Below are positions 12,465 through 23,950 of a DNA stretch of 64,000 nucleotides, in pieces. The stretch is from positions 22,260,501 to 22,324,500 of the forward strand of contig JAKSXM010000007.1 of assembly GCA_022575985.1 (NCBI GenBank), in the 5' to 3' direction. Under the pieces are notes generated by a model that was given only the letters and a program-made list of their open reading frames with translations, did not search any database and was not told where the DNA came from. The DNA comes from Anagrus nilaparvatae. Taxonomy: Eukaryota; Arthropoda; Insecta; Hymenoptera; Mymaridae. The position numbers and the translations under genes were made by a program. The first letter of the stretch is position 1, and every line of letters begins with the position of its first letter.

Positions 12465-13239
12465 AAACGTTGCTTATGAAATAAGTCAAAATAACCTTTA
12501 ACATTGGCTAAAAGATACGGTTTTTCGGTATTAGGGCTAATTTTTCAAGGTTCGGACCTAAAAATTTGTAATCAGCGACCCCAGAAAAATGAGCCCAGTC
12601 ATTTGTATGCGTATTAGATGAATATAGTATGTAATTCATAGAGAAAAAAACATAAATCGATCCGATAGATGCCCTTAAATGGCTTTCGGATAAAGTTTTC
12701 GGGGTCGGGACCCAAAAATTATTATTCAATGATCTCGAAAACTTATTATTTGTCATTTTAAGGACAATTAGAAATGTTTCTTATGAAATATGTCAAAATA
12801 ACCTTCAAAATTGACCGAAAAATACATTTTTTCGGTATTAGGGCTGTTTTCTCGGGGTTGAGACCTGAAAATTTGAAATCAGCGTATTGAAAAACTTACC
12901 TATCAATATGAGTATGTAGTCTTGCATAAAACTTAGAAAAAAAAGCATGCATCCAAAATATGACGCATTATTTTTTTTTTACTACTTAACTTGGACAAAA
13001 ATATGGAAAAAAAAAATTTGAAGGGACATCGATATGACCCGTGTTTTTGGGTAGTTTGAACCTTCAGAAAACCGAAAAAAATCGTGAACAAGAAATCGGT
13101 GATAGGTGCCAAAAAGATTTTTTCACTTTTATGTAAGAAACCGTGTTTTTCGTATCTGAGCTACCCCAAATTTTCAAAATAACTTTTTACTTAAATAAAA
13201 TTTTAAAAGATAGATAAAAAAATCTGATTGCCAGGGAAA
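12465..13239. repeat. Decayed repeat with two direct units about 307 bp apart
   Basis: The block TTATGAAATAAGTCAAAATA followed by TTTTTCGGTATTAGGGCT at about 12473-12540 recurs at about 12780-12845. Between them, a GTTTTCGGGGTCGGGACCC block near 12695 faces the GTTCGGACC block in opposite orientation. The architecture resembles the fold-back elements elsewhere in the window, but termini are not recognisable. No coding capacity is seen. Confidence 0.45.
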
Positions 13240-13455
13240 AACCACTCCAGAAGAAAAAAAAACTTTAAACATAAAATTAAAAATAATCCATTTTAGGGGT
13301 AGTTATTGCTAATTTAAGGGTTAAGCCCCAATATCTTTACCAAATAAATCCGAAATTTATGACCAGTCCAGTGACCCAAAAATCTTATACTAGACTAAAT
13401 TTGGTGGTTGCCAGTAATTATACAAAAAAACTCGTATGATGACTGGAGTATAACG
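13240..13455. repeat. Truncated copy of the 22.6-23.95 kb fold-back family
   Basis: The right part (about 13290-13452) matches the right end of the element at 22619-23950. Shared landmarks, in order, are GGGGTAGTTATTGC, AATTTAAGGGTTAAGCCCC, TCTTTACCAAAT, GTGACCCAAAAA, and the terminal GACTGGAGTATAAC. A facing CACTCCAG near 13247 may be the remnant of the other terminus. Confidence 0.55.
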
Positions 13456-13847
13456 CAAAAAAGTTTTAGATAAGTTTTCACAAGTTTAGTCATCAGATCC
13501 TAAAATTTGTATAAGAAGAAAAAAAATACTGGTGTCCATTTTATTTTTTGGTAACAAAAATTTTGAGACAAAAATTTTCCCAAATTTAGGTAATCTGAGA
13601 AATTGAAAACAATAAATTTCTGGAAACTAGTACTTCCATTTAAAAAAATAAATTAGGTATCACGTTCAAAAGAAAATAAAAAAAATGGCTCTATTTTTAA
13701 TTTTTAACGCACAAAATTTTGAGACGTAAATTTTCACTTTATGTATCAGGCACTAAAAACCGAGTCTTAACGATTTAAGAAAAACTAATATATCTATTAA
13801 TAAAAAAGGAGTATTACATCCAAATTGGCAACAACTACTACTATCGC

Positions 13848-14084
13848 AGGGAGGGGCAAAAAAATTTCGGAGGCGGCCAGAAACTAATAATATTAAAATT
13901 GATTACTTAAAATTTATTAAATATCAATCATATTTATTTTAAATTGTTTACAAGCAATAAGTGTTAATGAAAAGTGTAAACGTTTTGAAATTAAGACAAA
14001 AAATGTTGCTATTTTTTCAAAAATTTTTCATTTGGGGGGGGGGGCATGGCCCTCTTGGACTCTCCTCTGGATACGTGCCTGTAT
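13848..14084. mobile_element. Possible MITE relic with G-rich end
   Basis: The right end (about 14035-14084) reads as a G-run followed by CATGGCCCTCTTGGACT, then CCTCTGGATACGTGCCTG. Its reverse complement looks like the GC-rich terminus of a DNA transposon. The left side has GGGAGGGGCAAAA and GGAGGCGGCC. The two sides match too poorly for a confident TIR. Confidence 0.35.
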
Positions 14085-15041
14085 CGTAAATTTTATCATC
14101 TCTTAGAATTTATGTTTTATGAATAAACCAGATTTGTAAATTAAAATTTGTCAATATAATAATAACGAGTAATCTCGCGAGTAATATAATATATCAAGTA
14201 GTTTAGATAGTTAGGTTCAAATTTTATAGTCTAATTTACTACTCTCTGATCATTAACAGTAAGCCACAGATTACTTTTTCTGTACATGTATTACTTTTCT
14301 CCTGTTCCTTTAATTTGTACTAAGTAGAAAATCCTAGAGGAGTTATAATCAATAACGATAATAACGATAATGTTTTTTTGTATACTGAGAAAAAATGAAT
14401 TTTTAATCTACTTTTTCACGATTTTGTCTTTTAACCAAATGCCTTATATTTTAAGTTTTATTTTTTCGTATAAAAGTCAGATTTTAAGCCTTGAAAAATA
14501 GCAAAAAGGTACATTTAATACAAACAAAATTTATCGTAAAAAAGTTTTCAGTCGTATACCTTTTGAATTTGTCAAATTTAAGTTACATAAATTAGTATTC
14601 TGAAAAGAAATTTTTTTAAAGTAAGTATTGTTCTACTCTGAATTTTAAATTGTACCAAAAGGAAATAAAGTTGCAAAAACAATAGTTACAAGCGCTTTAC
14701 TTTAGAATTAATGAGCAGTTAAAATTTAAGTAGATAAAGGTCGCATATGGTAAGACAAGGTTTAGTACAGAAAAGTCCCTAAGTAGATACAATTTATTTG
14801 TATGAATGATCTGTTTGCATATTATATATATATTCATGCAAAAATAATTTTTTTTAATTAGAAAGTTTTTTTTTTTTTTAAATTTACAGGCACAAGAAAT
14901 TTTTAATTTAGGCGTATTTATTGAGTTATTTTTAATATTGTACCGATAGTGTACGCAGTTATACACACACTAAAATTTGCATGAATTTTAAATTAAAATA
15001 AAAAAAATTGATAGATGAAACTTTAATTTTTGATTTTTTTT
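14085..15041. other. Intergenic DNA, no gene seen
   Basis: AT-rich sequence. The 89-codon reverse ORF at 14697-14966 is K/N/I/Y-rich with no domain and is not called. Confidence 0.5.
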
Positions 15042-15513
15042 AACATGGAACATGTTTATAGGGAGGGGGTACTTCAAAACTTGAATATTAAGGGGGGGTC
15101 AAATTTGTCCCATTTAAGGGGGGGAGTCAAATTTGTCCCATTTAAGGGGGGGGGTCAAATATGTCCTATTTAAGGGGGGTAGTCAAATATGTCCTATTTA
15201 AGGGGGGTGGTCAAATTTGTCCTATATATGGGGGGGGGGGGGTCAAATGAAACTTAGAATTATTAGGAGACTTTGAAAAATCTTAAGGACTTAATTTAGG
15301 GACTTAGGGACTTGGAATAATATTGTTTAAGGGACTTAATAATTCAGGTTTAGGGAATCAAAATAGTTTAGAATCTTAGCAGCGAGTAAGGTGATAATTA
15401 CAAATTATAAAATTAGAAAATTGTATTGTAATGTTGAGTAACATTTGTATTATACCTAGTCCTCATCTGGAAGTAAACATGTTCCATGCATTTAGGTTGT
15501 GTTTTAGGTTGTG
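15042..15513 (+). mobile_element. HINE-like element, copy A (G-tract array)
   Basis: Starts after a T-run with AACATGGAACATGTT and carries an inverted AACATGTTCCATGC near its end (about 15477-15491), followed by TTTAGGTTGTG and a T-run. Inside are a G-run minisatellite (15087-15248), GGGACTTAG-type repeats and a CTAGTCCTCATCTGGAAG block shared with copies C and E. No ORF. Subterminal inverted repeats, T-rich borders, an internal minisatellite and no clear target duplication are features of Helentron-associated elements such as Drosophila DINE-1. The class assignment is inference. Confidence 0.65.
15087..15248 (+). repeat. G-run minisatellite, about 28 bp x 6
   Basis: G-runs begin near 15092, 15118, 15146, 15173, 15202 and 15230. 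Each is followed by the near-palindrome GTCAAATTTGTCC (or ATATGTCC) and TATTTAA/CATTTAA. Runs are 6-9 G in most units and longer in the last. Confidence 0.9.
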
Positions 15514-15602
15514 ATTTTTTTTTAATATAAGCACGTTTTGAGACCCCAGGAAGCTAAAAAGTCTCTTGTCACCAAAATATACAAAATACATTAATTTTTT
15601 TT

Positions 15603-16028
15603 AACATGGAACATGTTCATTGGATGGGGTATTTGAAAAATTTTGGCTCGGCAGGGGGGGGTGAAAAATTGACGCTTTTAGGGGGGGGGGGTCAAAAATT
15701 GACGTTTTTAGGGGGGGGGGGTCAAAAATTGATGCTTTTAGGGGGGGGGGGGGTCAAAAATTGATGTTTTTAGGAGGGGGGTGAAAAATTGACGCTTTTA
15801 GGGGGGGGGGTGCAAAGTGACGCTTTTAGGGGGGGGGGGGGTGAAAAATAATTTGAAGTGGGAGTCAGGCCTTGATAACAACAAAAACTTAGAATACTTT
15901 AAGTTTATGGACTTAGCATAATTTATATTTCAGGATTTATTGTAATTTCGGTTTTTAGATTTATATTACTGTTATGAGTGAACATGTTCCATGCTCGTTG
16001 GTTGTGTAGTTACACAAACCGGTTATAA
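15603..16028 (+). mobile_element. HINE-like element, copy B (longest G-tract array)
   Basis: Same terminal architecture as copy A: T-run, AACATGGAACATGTTC at the left, GAACATGTTCCATGC near the right. A 3' hairpin GGTTGTGTA-GT-TACACAAACC, then GGTTATAA and a T-run, complete the right end. The interior is a second, sequence-distinct G-run array at 15653-15850. No ORF. Confidence 0.65.
15653..15850 (+). repeat. G-run/palindrome minisatellite, about 30 bp x 7
   Basis: G-runs of up to 13 nt start near 15654, 15681, 15711, 15741, 15773, 15801 and 15829. Most are followed by GTCAAAAATTGACG or GTGAAAAATTGACG. GTCAAAAATTGAC is itself a 13 bp palindrome, so hairpin-forming units alternate with G-runs able to form quadruplexes. 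Confidence 0.9.
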
Positions 16029-16289
16029 ATTTTTTTCTTTTTGAATGTAGTACCAAATTTTTTCTATGAAAGTACTAAAATCTAGTAATATCGTTTTTAC
16101 TCGATATCTTGACTTTGATAATTAATTTTTCGAAAATTTTTGTCTCTAAATGGTTGCCACCAAAAAATACAAAAAAAGCCAAATTTTTTTTTGTTTTGGA
16201 CGTAGTACTTAATTTTTTTCTATGAAAGTATTAATTTTAGAAACATAGTTTTTACTCGATGTCTTTGATCTGATACCAAATTAAAAAAG
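16029..16289. repeat. Two direct units, period about 155 bp, between HINE-like copies
   Basis: GTAGTACCAAATTTTTTCTATGAAAGTA (split here across 16047-16074) recurs from about 16202. The following TTTTTACTCGAT(A/G)TCTT block repeats as well. A third, more diverged unit lies at about 16880-16990, and a partial match (TCTCTTGTCACCAAAATA) occurs near 15560. The HINE-like copies seem to have landed in an older tandem array. Confidence 0.5.
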
Positions 16290-16720
16290 TTACAACCGGT
16301 TTGTGTAAGCACAACCTAAATGCATAGAACATGTTTACTTCCAGCTGAGGGCTAGGTATAATGCAAATTTTACGCAACGTTACAAATGTTACGTTACAAT
16401 ACAATTATTTATTTTTATAATTTGTAATTATCACCATACTAGATGTTAAGATTCTAAACCCAAACGATTCTGATTCACTAAACCCGAATTATTCCAAGTC
16501 CCTAAATCAAAATTATTACAAGTCCCTAAACCCAGATTATTTTAAATTCCTAAATCCAAATTATTCTTAGTCCCTAAATCTGGATAATTTAAAGTCCCTA
16601 AATTGAAATTATTCTAAATCTCATTTGACCCCCCTCCTTGAACCGGACAAATTTGACCCCCCCCCCCCCCCTTAATTTTCAAGTTCTGAGGCATCACTCC
16701 CTATAAACATGTTCCATGTT
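16290..16720 (-). mobile_element. HINE-like element, copy C (reverse orientation)
   Basis: Reverse orientation relative to copies A and B. It opens with ACAACCGGTTTGTG (the 3' hairpin) and GAACATGTTTACTTCCAG. It then carries AATTATTCCAAGTCCCTAAA repeats of about 23 bp (roughly 16450-16620), C-runs of up to about 15, and ends AAACATGTTCCATGTT. The AGCTGAGGGCTAGGTATAAT block matches copies A and E. Confidence 0.65.
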
Positions 16721-19700
16721 TAAAATAAATTTTTTCTCAAAATTTTTTGCGCTATGAAATAAACAAATTATCAAAAATTTTATTCTTTTTAGACGTAACA
16801 AGAAATTTGTTATTACTAGATTTTTTATATTTATACCTATAATAATATCAAAATTTGTTGTATCAATAAATAAAAAAAAAACAAGATTATTTTTTTTCTT
16901 TTGGAAACAATACCTGATTTTTTCCCACGGGAGTTCTAGTTTTAAGAAATCTATTTTTTTTCAATATCTCGCTTTTTTTGTATTTCAATTTTCCGTCAAA
17001 AAATAAAATAATTTCTTTAACCCGTTTAATGAAATTGTCCAAAATGATTTTTTTTTTTTATAATTACATTAACTTTATTAGGAATAAAAAAAAAATTTAG
17101 AAACTATTTTCATTATTAAAATTTTGCTGTTTATTTTTCCTGCGAGTCGTAAAAAATGAAAGCAAAGAAATGTTTTTTATAGTTGAGAATAGTTTAAAAT
17201 TGTTTGAAACATGATTTCAAGCGTTTCAGTGAACGAGTTAAAGCATTTGTTGTCACTTTATTTGTCAGATATACATAAAATGGTAAAAATTTTTAATTCA
17301 TATGAATATTTGTCATTGCTTGAGGAAACGTAGTGTCAATAATTTGGCAGCGTTTTTTTTAGCTTTTCCGAAAGCTTATAAATTTTTATTGAAACACTCT
17401 CGGAAATATATTTTTCAATATTCATTGGGAACATTTAATTTAGGGAAAAGTTTTTAAATCTTGATATGTCAATCACAGATTTATATTACTAAATTTTTTT
17501 TTGGGATTTTAGCACTAAAAAATCGCCTATAATTAAAGAGCTGTATTTTAACCCTTAAAATTTAATTTGACTTCGTAGATCCAATATGATCCTAAAAATA
17601 CAACATTTAAATGAATAAAAGTATGATATATTGCTTCAATTTACTTCTAATTTCGATGCAGATAATTAAAAAAAATCATTGATTATTAGCATAAAATAAA
17701 ATCAATTTCTATCTTTTTCTATAGTTAAAAAAGAATATATAATTTAAATTTATTGTTATAAAATAAATAAAAAAAACATTTTTTTATATAATATAAAATG
17801 TTAGGTGCTGTAGCAAATGAATTCTCACGCACACTCTGATTATTATTATATAGCATATTTTTTTTCTGCGAATGAGTCTGACAGGCAAGTTCAGTAGATT
17901 GCCCCTTTAAAGTTTGTACTCAACAAAGAATATAACGCATGCACTAAGAAACCTTATTTATATTTATCCTTGTAAAATCGGTGTATTAAAAAAAAAATAA
18001 ACCGGTTCATCTCTTCTACTATATATGCCATTTTTTTTTAAATCAATATTTTTTATAATTTTACTATCTATTTAATGCAAATTTTATTTTTCATATAAAT
18101 CTCTTAAAAAAAAAATTTTTTATCGAGTAAATAAAAAAAAAATTTATTTTATTTCTTTTAATTGCTTAATTTTTTTAATAATTTTTCGTTTTTACAGTCG
18201 TAAATTTTTGTAAAGTTAATTAGCTTTTGATGAGGTCTCATTACGAAAATTTAAAAAAAAAAGGTTGTTCTTTTTTGTTCAAAGTATTCATTATTATTTT
18301 ATTTTTAAGAATTTTACTTTTACATTGTAAAATTGGGATGATTATAAATTTGAATGTATAGCTTTGATAAAATAATTACAAATAAATATATACCTTTTAT
18401 CTTTCAACTTTATAATTATTAAATTTTGTTTAATTATTTAAGATTTTTTAGGTACAAAAATTTTGTGTATTGCGAAAATTGGCAATTTTTTGGTTTTCAT
18501 TGAAATTAGTTAGATATGTAAGGGTTTATAAGTCGTTAATTTGTTAAAAATTTTAAGTTACAAAATAGACTATAAGAAATTTTTCAATTTCCTCAAGTAT
18601 TTCAAATTCTTTCAAGAATAAAAAAACTTTCAAGTACTATTGTAAGATCTAGAATTTCCCTAGCTATTCATATAATTATGTTGATTATTTTTTCAAAAAA
18701 TTTGTTTTCTTGAAATAAGTAAAAATTGAAAATTTTTTATTCTTCCAAAATTATGTATTTATCACGTAGTTTTTAGCTCTGGATAAGGATTTTCAGTGAG
18801 CAGGTTAATACAAATTCTTAGCTGATTATGAAATTTCCAGGATTCACGTTTAAAGTCTTTTAATGTACCGCATCTATTTTTTTAGATACGTATTTATTAA
18901 CTATACTTTTAAAAAATATTTTGATACTTGTAGATTCAGCACTGCTTTAGCAAATTTGGATAAATTAGAGTTCCTAAAACAAAAGTTAACAGTGACACTT
19001 TTCGAATAAACCAAGAAAATATAGTACACTGAACAAAAAATTTATTTGCCACAAGCGAAAATATTTTTAGAAAATAAATATTGTATATTTTATAAAGAAC
19101 TAATCTGATAATTGGATGCATCCTGATTTGAAAAATAATCCTGCTCGAATAAATAGACCGCAAATATAAAAAAAATTAAATCTTACCCCAAGGGTGTATT
19201 TTGACATCTGCTTTAAAATTGTAGCAACTGCTATAATTTTGAGAAAAAATTTTTGCGCAAAAGATGATAAAAAAAATTCAGAAATGTTCTGTAATCTAAT
19301 TTTTTTAAATATTTTTGTTTCCTATACAGTTGTGCAATTAAAAAAATAAAAATAATTCTTAAATCATTGATTTTTCAATCAACCATTGAAACTTCTTAAT
19401 TGTATAAAATTACTTTTCGAGAGAAATGTCCTTCTTAATTAAAAAAAAAAAAAAAATTGTAATAAATAAAGTCGTATAATTTAAAATTTGGTTTTATATT
19501 ATAAACTTGTAAAAAATAAGAAATTATAAAGAGATGAAACCTCAAAGAAAGATTCAAGGAGTATAAATTCATGAGGTTTTACTTCTTCTTCTTCTTTATA
19601 TTTATTTTTTTTTAGGCTCGTTATTTGAGATTCAGACAGGTGTTCGACTCCTTGTAAAACTTCTTATATATACATTCTTTTATATATACTTTCTTTTATA

Positions 19701-22618
19701 TTAAGAAGCAAACGGCAAATATCCCTTTATTTTTTTATTATTATTATAATATACATAACATTTATTATTATAACTGATACTGATGATGGGAGAGCTCCCA
19801 CTGATTTTCTCTTATTTTTTTTAAGGGCTCATGTTAATTTTTTTTTTTATTTATACTTTTGTAGTAAACAATAAGATCTGTTATACATATTTTATTTAGA
19901 TAAAAATAATTTATACTTTATTTTATTTATTTATGTATGATTTTTAAATTTTTGAATATTATTTAGATAAAAATACATACAAAATTTATATGAAGTGCAA
20001 TTGATTTTTTCTTTTGAAAAATTTTTCTTTTTTTTATGTTCAATTTCTCATCACAAGATGGAGTTACGTGTGCGATTTATATCTGAAAATATTTTTTTTA
20101 CGTTTCAAGAGCACCTGTTTAAAAAAAAAAAAAAGAAATTATATGGACCATACTTTTAACTCATTTTCTGTAATTACAACAATCTGGTACATTAAAAAAA
20201 TTATATATTATGTAGTACTCTTATGTGTATGTATGTACATTTTTTTTTCTTTCTCTTATAGGTGTACCGTCTGTAATAAATCAATCTGAGAAAAAATTTT
20301 TTTTTTAATTCTTAAAAAAATAATGAACCGTAGAAAATTTTATTTTTTGAAAATTTATGTGAAACTATAAATAATAAAAAAAAATTTAAATAAGTAGGTG
20401 TATTCAGTTGAAAATAATTGTTAAAGAGAAATATTTTTTGGCTGATTGCATTTGATGATCTAAAAAATACTTTTTTTCATTCATGTACTTTGAACTTGAG
20501 TGAATTTTATTGCAGGTATGAGTAGGCAAAATACTTATAAAAACATGTTATGAAACATTTTTCTCAAAGTTCTCTGTTAGTTCTAAGTTCCTAGTTCTAA
20601 GTACTCAGGGCGACTCAGGGTGTTTGCACTCCAAAACTGGTTAAAGTCAAAAATTTTCAACCGGAGTTCGAGTCCTACAAAATTTCCGTTTTTTCGCATT
20701 TTAAAATCAGAGCATTTGACTATGTGTTAACTCTTTAATTAATATCGTTAAGACGAATTTTTTTTTGTACGTCAAATTAACATTAAAAAAAAAAAAAAAA
20801 TAATTTTTATTTATTAAATAAAAGAGCACTTGTTTAACGTTTAGAAAAAGTGTTTTAGTAAATTTTTTATTTCAATTTTAGGACAACTAAGTGGTGTTCA
20901 AAGAAAACGTAACGCCCTTATTTTGAAATTTTGGGTACCCCAGTACCCAGCGTAACGCTTATTTATAAAATTTTCCGAAGGGTAACATTTAAAAGACTCA
21001 CCCATCTATCCTTTCAGAGTTACGTAATTTTTGAACCACCTCTAAAATTTATACAGAAAATACTGAAAAAAAAAATAAAATAAAATCTTTTTAAACCGTT
21101 GATTAAATTACTTTTTAATTTAATGTGAGATATTTTTTTTTTTCAATTTATTTATAAGTTTAAGTAAAAATAAAATGTAAAATCTTTTATCTGAATAAGC
21201 TTTTTACAAATTTATCTTAGATTTTTCAAGAATAAATTTCTTAAAATGTCTCTTAGGAAAAAAGCATTTGTTTGATTTTTCTTAGATGAAATTCTATTTG
21301 TCTAAATATTGTCAGCGTTTCTCAGTAAAAAAAAGAAGAAAAATTACAATTCTGTTTAAAAACTCCTAGAAATCTAAAAATCTAAGAAAAAGTCTTTTTT
21401 TAATTGACATATATATAGAGCTCTATAATTTCATTTTTTCATGCATGAATGAAACCTTGTAGAAAAAAAAATATATTGAAAAACATCAAATTAATAAAAA
21501 ATATTATAAAAAAAAAATAATTAATTAAAAAAAAATTTCTCCTCTAAAAATGTTGATAAAAAATAATCAATAGATAATTAAATTATATTTTATTTGAAAT
21601 TTAAGTATAAACAATCTGGATTTTTTTTTGTAAACACTTCTCTGTTACTTAATCCCTAAAAAAATACGGTTCATTGGAATAAAAAATAAAAGGAGTAAAA
21701 AAAATTCTTATATAAATTCTTGTTCGTCAATATATACACACTAACATAAACATAAAATTAACTAACATAGTATATTGATACTTTTTAGTACATATAATAT
21801 TATAAGAGAGAGTACCGCGTGAAATCACGAGTCATCGACGTTATATGGAAATTTGATGTTATCGGATCTTAATTTGAGCCTCTTATACAAGTCTGAAATC
21901 ACGTCGATCGAAATAACTTGTATAGCTTCCTTCCATCATATACGTTTTTTTTTTACCTTTTCATGTATGCATTACTTTATTTTAGCAATTATTATTTACC
22001 TGTTCACCGTTAAAAAAAATGAAGTAAAAAAAAATTTATTTATACAGAATCATATATGATGTATAATATATTGTATACACATATTAATTTATATAATATT
22101 GCAAGGAAAAAAAAAATTTGGTAAAAAAAAAGTGATGACCCAAAAGCGTAATATCAGATTTCTTGACTGTTGAAGAGAAACGTGTTATTTATTTTTTTAA
22201 CCCCTTTTTTTCTAATATAATTTATTTAAAAAAAAAATACTTTTAAAATAATATCCTTTTATTATTAAATTTAAAGTAAACTTTGTATATTTTTAATATA
22301 CATATTGGGCGTATAGGTTCTGCTGTTTTTGGCAGTCTAAAAAAAAAATGCAACCCTGATAAGGTGGGTGGGTGTTGCGAAAGAAAAATACTACTTAGCC
22401 TGAATATTTAACATAAAGTGTTAGATAACAAAAATAAATAAAAATAAGTATCTTATTTTACTGAACTTATAACTTTTTAATTTTTATTTTGTTTAATATT
22501 TACCCAGCAGTGAAAAGAAATCCTGAATATTTTTATCCTAGTTCGTAAAAGTAAATAATGCCCAGATCTTACGGTATACTTTTGGCTTAAAAATATTCGA
22601 TTTCATTTAAATTGAAAC
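16721..22618. other. Long AT-rich stretch without a recognisable gene
   Basis: No ORF in this 5.9 kb has a recognisable domain or convincing composition; those at 18936-19163, 20014-20289 and 21853-22059 look fortuitous. Less AT-rich patches occur at about 17875-17935, 20575-20700 and 21815-21910. None forms an ORF or tRNA that I can support. The patch at about 20580-20615 is a short AGTTCTAAGT-type tandem repeat. Confidence 0.45.
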
Positions 22619-23950
22619 TTACTCCAGTCGATTTACGAGATTTGCTCTAGTATAGGTTTTTTTGGTTGCTGAACAAGAAAATCGGGGTCATTTGATAAAG
22701 TAACTGGAGCTTCACCCCTAAATTTGCAAAAAACTACCCCCAAAATGGAGTATATTTGATGTCATTGAGTTCTGAGGCAAGAGATTTATCCAAAATTTAG
22801 TTTCCAAGGGTTTCTTGGGTCGCTAATTAAGAATCTTGATGATTTTTAAAGGTAACATTAATATTTAACGCCTAAATTAGCTAATACTACCTCCGAAAAG
22901 GGTTGTTTTCGCTATTTTCGCACTTTATGCGTTCAGACTAGGTCCAAAGGTGTTTTTGAGTTGGTAATCAATAATTTTTGTGATTTTTTAATGAAAAATT
23001 AATATTTCACCCTCAAATTAGCTAAAACTACCCCAAAAAAGGGTATCTTTGCGGTTATTGAACTATCTGCGTTCTGATTAGGTTCATAGGGTTTTTTGAG
23101 TCACAGGTAACGAATTTCAAGGATTTTTTAATGAAAAATAAATATTGCACCCTTATGTTAGCCAAAACCTACCCCTAAAAAGGGTGTATTTGCGGCTTAA
23201 CTTTCTGCGTTAAGATGCAGTCCATACGATTTTTTGGATCGCCCCTTTTGTGGGTAGTTTTAGCTAACTTAAGGGTGAAATATTAATTTTTCTGTTAAAA
23301 AATTACAAAAGTTATTGATTACCAACCCAAAAAACCCTTTGGATCTATTCTAAACGCGGAAAGTTTGAATGTAGCAAAAACGCCCCTTTTGGGGATAGTT
23401 TTACGTAATGAAGGGGTGATATACACGGTGATTCCGAGCGGGACGTATTGTTTGCTTTATCGACGGCCAATAGCAGGCACAGATCCAAGCGTCGACAAAT
23501 AACGTCGCCGCTTTGAAAAACAACAACACGTCCCGCTCGGAATCACCGAGTATTAAATATTCATAAAAAAAATCCATGAAAATCGTTGTCAGTGACCCAA
23601 AAAATCCTTGTGGACTTAATCTGGCCGCAAAAAGTGCGAAAACACCCCTTTCCGGGGGTAGTTTTAGCTAATTTTAGGGGTTAAATATTAATGTTACCTT
23701 AAAAAATCGAAAAGATTCTTAATTGACGACCAAAAAAACCCTTGCATACCAATTCTTGGACAAACCTATACACTCAAAACGCGAATAAATAAAAACCCTT
23801 TTGGGGGTAATTTTTGCAAATTTAAGGGTGAAGCCCCAGTTTCTTTACCAAATGACGCCGATTTTCGTGTTCAGCGACCCAAAAAACCTAAACTAGAGCA
23901 AATCTCGTATTCGCAACTGTGTAGGCAAACCCGTATTTTGACTGGAGTAA
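22619..23950. mobile_element. 1.33 kb fold-back element built of inverted ~140 bp units
   Basis: Both ends are TTACTCCAGTC in inverted orientation, and the arms run almost to the centre (about 23235). The left arm holds tandem units marked by AAACTACCCC(C/T)AAAA at about 22731, 22883, 23024 and 23165. The right arm holds the reverse complement (CCCCTTTT(G)GGGGTAGTTTT) at about 23245, 23384, 23646 and 23793. The right arm is longer because a 123 bp palindromic insertion sits at 23426-23548. No ORF. Related sequence lies at 56950-57640 and 13240-13455. Confidence 0.75.
23426..23548. mobile_element. 123 bp GC-rich MITE nested in the fold-back element
   Basis: Perfect 21 bp terminal inverted repeats, beginning CGGTGATTCCGAGCGGGACG, enclose about 80 bp that is markedly less AT-rich than its surroundings (CGACGGCCAATAGC, AAGCGTCGAC). 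It interrupts one ~140 bp unit of the host fold-back element and has no counterpart in the opposite arm, so it arrived later. The target duplication is unclear. Confidence 0.75.

Noticed and set aside
15042..16720. CRISPR-like array (regular G-run repeats with spacers)
   Set aside because: The DNA is eukaryotic, and both the 'repeat' and the 'spacer' are conserved between units, so it is a minisatellite.
20590..20680. Possible tRNA or tRNA-derived SINE (GAGTTCGAGTCC resembles a B box)
   Set aside because: The T-stem does not pair, no A box lies at the right distance, and no cloverleaf can be drawn.
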